From the NCBI GenBank assembly GCA_934045075.1, contig OW203722.1:6926763-6990762 (forward strand): DNA of 64,000 nucleotides, read 5' to 3'. Of this stretch, positions 12,001-21,000 are shown in pieces; position 1 is the first letter of the stretch, and every line of letters starts with the position of its first letter. The notes below the pieces were generated by a model. It was not told the DNA's origin and searched no databases. It saw only the letters and a program-made list of their open reading frames with translations. Source of the DNA: Yponomeuta sedellus (lineage: Eukaryota; Arthropoda; Insecta; Lepidoptera; Yponomeutidae). Made by a program: the position numbers and the translations under genes.

Positions 12001-15000
12001 TATTTCATGTATCTTTGTAAATATTTTATGCTTGTGTTTTTCCTCGTGTACAATAAAGAATATTCATATCTTATTTGATTTTCATGTGTATAATTTGTTC
12101 GCATATGACAATGTTTTAGAACAGTATTTAAGTAGTTATACTGTACGATTCTTTATAATTATAAAGAATCCTTAATTAAGGAAGGTACATAATTTGACAA
12201 ACACAAAATATACGCTTAAATACCTTAAAAAAATATTTTAAATGCATTTAATTTTTTTTCGACCAAAGTCGCACGAGTGCGCCCATAGTGCAGTATGTCA
12301 AAAAATCCATAAAAATGCAGGCAATAATCGTGCTGAAGGAAATAACGGGCAAGTGTGCGATAATCAAGTTATGGCCAATTTTATAGTAACTTCCATACAT
12401 TTTTTTTAACCAAGTGGAAAAAAAGTACTTGCACAAAGGTAAACATACTGCACTTCAAATATGTTGAAAGATTAGCCTTCCTAAGTGGATTCCTGTGAAA
12501 AAAAAATAACAATTCAAAATTCGATCTCTAAGTCTATGGGGAGCGATTTTCAGCCCACCGTGCGGAGGGTGAGACTCGTATTTCGTATCGGCGTCGTAGG
12601 TGTAAAAGATATAACAAATATAGTCGACGGCTTGGACGATACCATTGTTATATCTACGCGTTTTACTTTACGTGTCGTCGTGTTGAAGTCCGTGTCAGCA
12701 CTGTACCACTCACCGGGCGTAACCCGGCATCGACACCGGCACAATGGAAAAACGAAACCCGGCACCGGTGCCTGATGCCTGTGCAACGGCCATGCCGGTG
12801 TGCCGTGCCGGTCCGGGCCGATGAGTCGAAACACGCCCAATGCCGATGCCGGCGTGACGACGACGACGACGGCTCCCGGCGCGGCTCGAGCAGCAGGTCG
12901 CTAGCTGCTGCACTATAACGTCTAAGGCAGGCGGCTACCTCGTTCTTCATCAAATTTTAAAGAAAGTCTATGGTGTAATTATCTCAATTTCTGCTCAGCG
13001 TAAATCGTTTCGTAATCTTACTTTAAACAATTTAATAACTTTACTACATCGAGGGTAGCATAAATGAAAAATCAGTAAGTTTTATGGGGAATATAATTAC
13101 AGGGAAAGTACACATTACCTAAACTTAAAACATAAAGTGTGTTGAACTTATGGGTAGTATCAATCAGGGAACGTGTCAACCGGATATTCTGAGCTTCACT
13201 TACAACAATTAATAAAATAGAAAATCTCATATTCAATAACTTATAAGTTTATAAATAACCCATACCATAATATTAACCTCACACCTGCATTCCAATGGGG
13301 TAGACAGGCACCAAGGACTGCCACTTGCCACGATCCTGACAGATTACCTTCGCTTCATCAACATTCATTAGTCGTTACATGCACTCACGTCAGTTCCGGT
13401 TACTTTTTATCTTCCATTTGCTAATACATTCCTTATCTGGTCGAAGTATGTGGGACGTCCCTTACCGGCCCTTCCACCCACATTCGCCATGTATATTTGT
13501 TTCATCAATATTTCTTCCTTCATCCTCTCCACATATATCACAGTACAATGAAGGTGTAGCTGATGCGTGCGTTTGCTTCTATGCAGAGTTAGCTGGCAAC
13601 GGCGCATATTAAAATCATGGGCCATAATCACAGCAGAAATTGGTAAAAATATCAGCCAGCTCCCATATGGATGGACAGATATGATTTTTAATGGAATACT
13701 AAATTGATTGGAATAGTTTGTAGCAGTACCTACCTACCTCTCGATAGGATACTGGTCTTAGGCCCTATTTCACAATGTTCAAATAAAGATAAAGATATTT
13801 ATTGGGTCACAGACATCGGTATACATGTAAAGTTAGGCTAGTTTACAGGCAAGTTCCAGATAAGCTATCCGCAACCAGGGCTGCCGTTTATTCTAAATTT
13901 AAATATTTTTTTCTATATTGTGTGTGTTCGTTTATGGCTTCAAATTTAGAACAAACAGCAGCCCTGGTTGCGGATAGCATATCCGGAACTTTATCTGCAG
14001 ATTGTGAAACAGACCCTTACCCTACCCGAAAATAACTTAAACAAAATCTCGCAGCGTTGGGAAGTGTTTGCGATGGACTAGTAAAGGTTTTTCAATAACA
14101 TAACATTTACATACAGGCACATACATTGCTTCTGGCCCCACACTAGGATACCCTGTGTCGTGGGAACCAGAAACAACGACATCACAAACATGTAAACATC
14201 CAAGACCTGGGGTTTTTTTTTGTTCCCAGCCGGGATTCGAACCCGGGACCTCCTGCATGGCAGGTAGATGCACTACCGTTACGCCACAGAGGTCGTCTAA
14301 TTATTATTAATAATTGTTTAAACCAGCGTTTCTTACTCTTTTTTGTACAAGCATCTCTTATGGTTTTTGCCACCAAGCACAATTTTAAGGACCTCCTTAA
14401 TAATAGAAGCAGCAATATATTTCGAAACATTTATTGTAGTACAGTCAAAAAATATAATTTTTTCATAATAAAATAGGTAAATGTGAAGGTTCGTGCTTGT
14501 GGGGTAGGCGGCGGCGTGTGTAGCAATTACGAAACTTTTGGTGGCATTTATTTATGATTGTTAAATGGTCTATTGATAAGACTTCGGTAGAAGTTCGACC
14601 ATTTTGTTGCGAAGTCGCCCATAATAATACTGAGGAGAGTGCGAACATGCAAAGTTGATGTGCTGTCGACTGCACTGTGCAGGTAGGTCGGTGTGTGTGG
14701 TACCCAAATGGACTAAGGTACCTTTGAGGGAGTTGTCTAAGTATTGGTTGGCTTGATAAGATCACAATCAGCGACCACAGGGCAGGTCTATACACGGAGG
14801 ATGACGAAGTCTGGGTTACTGTTGCATGTTGAAAGCACTGATATCATTCACTAGAAGTTGTTGGTGGGTAAAGGTGGGTTACATTTCTTGCTGCTTGCTT
14901 TAAAATTCTGTTTTATAGACCCAATGCACTAATTCCGCAATATACTTTTTCCACAGATTTGAAATGTGTGATTTTTTCACATAGGTATTGTATTTTCTGA

Positions 15001-18000
15001 ATTATCTCTCAAACAAACAATGTTTTTCCTATATTTATCCCATCCGTGGGTTGTCAATTTTATGGCAGATTAGATTTTCCCTAAGGACTTACAAGAACAC
15101 AGAACAATTAAACCATACAAGAACCAAACGTAGGTACTCTGTGTCTAGAATTGAACTGTCAATTCTCTGCTCGCTACTGGCTACTAGAGTACACTGCTAA
15201 AATGTTTTACGTTTTGCTAGTCACCGCCAGATGTCAATAGTAAACTCGTGAAAACTATTAACAATGTCATCTAGCGGTTTTAGACAAAGCGCTCTACACG
15301 TATTTTTCGGCTTTGCGCGCATTTTCAGTGGCGGCCTCTGGGCCCGGCGCGGTTTTTTGGGATCCGATTTGCTTGTATGGGAATGGGTTTCTATGCTTAC
15401 TTCAAATTCAATGGTATGACGTTTACTACGCAGATGTGGTACTAACGAATCTTACATTTTTTCAGGACACTATAGCTGAACTAAAGGAACGTCTGGCACA
15501 AGGCAATCACAACCAGTCTGCGAGCGCGAACAGACGATCCTTCGCGAACGCTTCCGTGAATACTGACGAAGGTAACGTTAATGTTAAGATCAATACAACA
15601 CTTCTTTTTCTTTTCGTGTCAGCGATTTGACCAGTTTATATTTTGAAATGAAATGAATGAAATGAAATGAAAAGATTTTATTCAAAGTAGCACAGAAACT
15701 GCGGCTTAATGAACGTTACAATTCAAACTAGGTGTCCATTTCAAAATCTAGATCATTTAGGAGAAAAAATGGACAAAAAAACTCCTAACTTAGTCTTTTC
15801 AAAAGTCCTTAATTAACATAGTTTACACTATAAACATAGAACTCATACATTGTACTGGCTTTCATTCCAGACCTCATTGTCATCTAAATAATCCTTTATG
15901 TTATAGTAGCCCTTTTGGCACAAAGTGTGCTTAACATATTTTTTGAACCGCGATTCAGGCAAGCTTAATATATCTTCAGGGATTTTATTATAGAAGCGTA
16001 TACAATGCCCCATGAAGGATGTATTAACCTTTGCCAGCCTAAATAGTGGGAACAAAAGTTTATGTTTATTTCTAGTATTTACATTGTGTTGGCTACCTAA
16101 AGTTTTAAAGTTACTGATATTTTTCCTAACATACATAATGTTTTCATATATATACTGACTGGCAACTGTCAGGATGTTAGTTTCTTTAAAGAAATCTCTT
16201 AACGAATATCTACTACCCAACCTATAAATGAATCTGATCGCTCTCTTCTGCAAGACGAAGATGGTCTCAATGTCTGCTGCCCGTCCCCACAGTAGTATGC
16301 CATAGGACATAAGACTATGGAAGTAACTAAAATATTTTTTCCTGCCCAATAGTTGGCTACTGCAATTGCAGCGGCGTTGGCCCCTGTTAGGTCCTCCAGA
16401 GTGCAGGTGTGAGGGCACAATGGGCATTGGAGCAGGTGCACCAATACAACACTCAGTTCACAATACACTTCTTCATACCTTCTTGCCTGGCTATCATAGC
16501 ACAGGGTGCAGCAGTGCTAACCTCTATTTCTTCCATTCTGTCCTTTAATTTTTTAATCAAAATGTATTATTACGCCACTCATTCTAGATTTCATTTTAAT
16601 TTTCTCACTTCCCACTAATTTTAACAATGCGACTTGCTAAGTTAAAAAACCTATTTTAGATTCTAAAAATTCTGCCCATGCCGGGACTCGAACCCGCGAC
16701 CACTGGCTAACTGTACCAGCGCTAATGGGCAAGTGCCGGCATCAGCGAAACTTCGAACCTCTTTACAATATTCTCTGTATTATTAACAGGCCGCGAGATC
16801 TAGGTCGCGGGTTCGAGCCCCGGCATGGGCGGAATTTTCAGCCTCTAAAATATTTTTTAAAATTTTCCTCAGCATGGGGTACTGCAAAAAAAAAGAATAT
16901 AATCACTTGCTAACTGTGAAGAAAAACATCGCGATCTGTAGTGCCTGAAGAGTTAACATACCTCAGCGCTTTCTACGTACAGTAGCCCACTATGAGCAGC
17001 TAGTCTGTCTACAGTACCCATTTCACTCACCCAACAACACAATATCTATTTCCCCGCAGACTGGACCAACCTCCACTCCGTGGTCGTCGATCGAATGTCC
17101 TTCGACGCTGAAGTTGAGAAGAACAAGAAACTGACACGAGCCGTTGAAGAGTTCCGCCTCAAGAACCGCGAGTTGAAGGCCACTGCCGCCAAGATGCACA
17201 AGGCGCTTGACAAATATGCCGAGAGGGACCACAGCGGTGTCGCCAAGTGAGTAGCTTTCAATTCCTACCAGTATTACATGCCGTATCCATACATATCCGA
17301 CTCCGGACTCTTTCGGCATGTGGCCTATATGCAGTAGAGCCTGCTGCCCCCTAAATTTGCTATTAAGCCACTGGTAAAAGTCTAACTTAGGCACCGCTTT
17401 AATCGTCCGTAACAGACGTTAAAATCTTTGAGTACATTGTATACAACTGGATCCTAAGAATAAGCTTACGACATCTGTCTGACTGATCTATAGGTAATTC
17501 ATAATAATGTGTATAAAAATATCTACCACTCGCTAAAAATATCAAAAGCTTATTTTAAGCGTAAACGCTCAAAATAAGCTTTTGAGCGTTTACGCTCGTG
17601 AGTAAAAAGGTCTATACATACATGTTAATAATGAAGAATAAACTAGATACGAAATGTGAAAAAAGCATTCTAAGAACCTGTTTACATAAATATTAAGGAG
17701 AAGAAATCATAAGATAAACATAATCATAATGTCACATTGTTTCGCTGCAGGGAACTCCAAGAAACGAGGAAGGAGCTGGAATCCTGCAGGCGGGAGCTGG
17801 CCGAGTTACAGCGGAGCTACAAGGAGCTGGACGAAGAGTGCGAGACGTGTGCGGAATACCTTCGTGAAAAAGACGAACAGTTACTAAAGCTGAAAGAGGC
17901 CAAGTTCGCTTTGGAGGTGAGAATCATATTGTTACTGTTAGGTCTTCACGACACGAAGTCCACCCACACGTAGATTCCAATCGCAGGTTCAATCGAAGTC

Positions 18001-21000
18001 CAATAGTATCGCTGAGGTCGTAGGTTATCGCTCGTATCGCAGGTATGTTCGCTCGAAGTTCTCTCTTCGCTCTTCCAAACGGAACTGACGGAATACCTTC
18101 GTGAAAAAGACGAACAGTTACTAAAGCTGAAAGAGGCCAAGTTCGCTTTGGAGGTGAGAATCATATTGTTACTGTTAGGTCTTCACGACACGAAGTCCAC
18201 CCACACGTAGATTCAAATCGCAGGTTCAATCGAAGTCCAATAGTATCGCTGAGGTCGTAGGTTATCGCTCGTATCGCAGGTATGTTCGCTCGAAGTTCTC
18301 TCTTCGCTCTTCCAAACGGAACTGACAGCGCGCCGCGGCGACCGCTATTTATATCCGCCGGCAAGGGTTCTAGAACATTCAAGTACGTACCTACTCGGTG
18401 CACGCGGCAACGACTCTAGAACAAATTCCTTGTCAAAGAGATTTGAACCTTATACTAGTGGACATATGAGTCACTATTGCTTGCAGCGTTTTATTGTTTA
18501 CTAAAACGCAGCATGCGGCGACTATTCGATAGGCTTCCAGAAGGCTCTATTCTAGATGGTTCGGGATAGGACCGCGACGATATCTATGAAGTTTCAGACC
18601 CCATTTCGCAATATCTGATCAGATGAATTTGTATTTATACGCGTAGCAGAATTGGTTTCACAAAATCTGTTGGGCTCATACATTGTTATAAACTTTACGA
18701 ATCTAATTGGTTTACGACGGGAGAAAAGGGAAATAAGTTTACCTTGTAAATAATCGCTATTAGACCACTGAAATGTTTAGCTTTTGTTGATTGTTATTGA
18801 TTACATGCAGTCAATGTAAACTACATTCAACTGAAAGACAGTTCAATAAAACTAGCTTACAAATACAGTACAGTGAGGTTACTACAAATGTTTTACAATA
18901 CTTTGGTTCTAAAACTGCATTTCCGAAGCCAGTAAAAATTCTTCGAAAGTTGAAAATTACGCCCTATACGACAGAGCGTGCTGTAAAGTAGGTACTCTCA
19001 AATAAGTACGTTTTACCGAATGCTCCGTTGTGTTACAGTTTTGTAACAGTTTTCTTTTTAATTTCCATAAAAAATCCACTAAGGTATTTCACATTACGAT
19101 AATAAAAACAAATTGTTTTGCGATTTTTCCTAATTAAGATTCCTTATTCAACTCAAAACAAAATTTCCCAAAAAATCAGTAATAGTCTAAACAGACCGTG
19201 GCTTTCAAACCATCCTGATTTCAGCGTGTAACAAATAAAGTTGCCGATTAATACTAAGTTACATACCATCTTAGTATTAATCGGCAACCATCCGTACACC
19301 ATTCACAGAAGAGAGTCGAAGAGCTGCAAGATGCTGGCGTATCCCACTCGACGCGCAAGAAGCGGCAGAGTCTGCACGACCAGAATCGAGGTCCGCAGCC
19401 GGCACTCGCCGACGCCACAACCGAGACTAGCGATGGTGAGGCTATATGTGATAACATCCACACAACACAATCACATGTCCTAAGTTGAGGATCTCTATGC
19501 TAAACACCACCTTTTTAGTCAGCCGTATTTGTGTCCCACTGCTGGGTACAGGCCTCTCCCATGAGCTTCCACTCCTCCGTCTTGAGCAGAAATCCTCTAT
19601 CCGGGCAAGAGGTTGAGAGATCGTCCCGCCCCATCTCCGCATTGTAAAACCGAAGGTCTCGGGTTCGATCCCCGGCCGGGTCGAACTAGGAAACGAACTT
19701 TTCTAGTTTGTCTCGGGTCTTATCTATGTATTTATTTTATTAAATCTATCGTCGAGTTAGCACCTATAACACAAGTCATGTACGAGTAGTTGTACTTAGT
19801 ATAGGGCTAACGGGCTAAATGTAATATGTCCATGAATATTTATTTATTTATTGGCTGACCATATCTGCGATATCCGTCTCGTGAGACCCGTTCAGAGCCA
19901 ATTTTCGCTTGTCTGGACCTTTACGGATGACATGACTTGCCCAGTTCCACTTGAGTTTTGTGGTCACAGCTCCAACATTAACAATTTTGGTTCTGGAGCG
20001 GAGAGTGGTGTTTTGGATTTGGTCAATCCTTCTCACGCCCCGAATGCTGCGCTCCATCGCCCGCGGCAAATTTTACCAAAGACCGCCTGCGATATTTGAA
20101 ATGTTTGGACCAGTTGATAGTCCTATTTCAATAGTCGTATGGTTAACAATGAATTTGCCAGTGCCATGGGCACGCCACTTCTTTCTGTGGCTCGGTTATC
20201 CTCATACATTTTCGTATTTTATAAAAAGTAATTATGTAAATAATTGCCTGTGTTATTATACACAACATTAGGAATATGTAATTTTCAATGTGTGAAGCTG
20301 TCACTATTGAGGCGAGACTTGCTGAGAATATTCACAAAAACTTATCCCAACCGGTACCACCCACTGAGCGGTGGTAGCGGAATGGTAGAACAACGGCTTT
20401 TCAGTAGGGAGGGGAAGGGGTTCGAATCCGGGCATGTGCCAATGACTATGTTTTCTAAGTTATTTGTATATTTTTGAAGTTGTACTAATAAAATACCACT
20501 CGCTAACTGTTAATGAAAACATCATGTGGAAACCTTAGTATCTGAACTGTTAACATACCTCGGAACTATGGGGTTAAGTTTAGAAACCTCGGGTCTAACC
20601 ATCAACAGTGTTAATAAATTTACGAATTATATTATGTGCTCTAGTATAAAATGGTTTTTATTATCTTATCATACAATGTTCCCAACAAGGAACAAACGAT
20701 AAGGCGCAGTGAAAAAATTCTTCTCAATTCCCACCCCAGATCCAGGTCTTGGATGTTTACATGTTTGTGATGTCGTTGTTTCTGGTTCCCACGACACAGG
20801 GTATCCTATTGTGGGGCCAGAAGCAATGTATGTGCCTGTATGTAAATGTTATGTTATCATTATCATACAACGTTCCCAACGAGGAACAAACGATAAGGCG
20901 CAGTGTAAAAAACTCTTCTCAATTCCCACCCAGGTCTTGGATGTTTACATGTTTGTGAGTCGTTGTTTCTGGTTCCTACGACACGGTATCCTAGTGTGGG

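Larger units (their letters stand above)
8257..12562 (+). mobile_element. Transib-like DNA transposon
   Basis: The ends carry the inverted repeat CACGGTGGGCTGA(g/a)AATC (8257 onward, and its complement ending at 12562). This matches the CACRRTG-type ends of Transib elements and the heptamer-like start of V(D)J signals. A RAG1-like transposase relic lies inside on the plus strand. The five bases on each side (CGCCG and CGGAG) do not match, so no 5-bp target duplication is visible. The left third is occupied by a foldback structure. The outer borders are an inference from the end motif. Confidence 0.65.

Noticed and set aside
12550..12953. Overlapping Arg/His/Gly-rich ORFs on both strands
   Set aside because: They come from the GC-rich CCGGCAC-type repeat. 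Several frames are open at once and none has conserved residues.
19241..19483. Plus-strand ORF across exon 10
   Set aside because: The frame differs from the one that continues the coiled-coil protein (KRVEELQDAGVSHS), which has matching phases on both sides.
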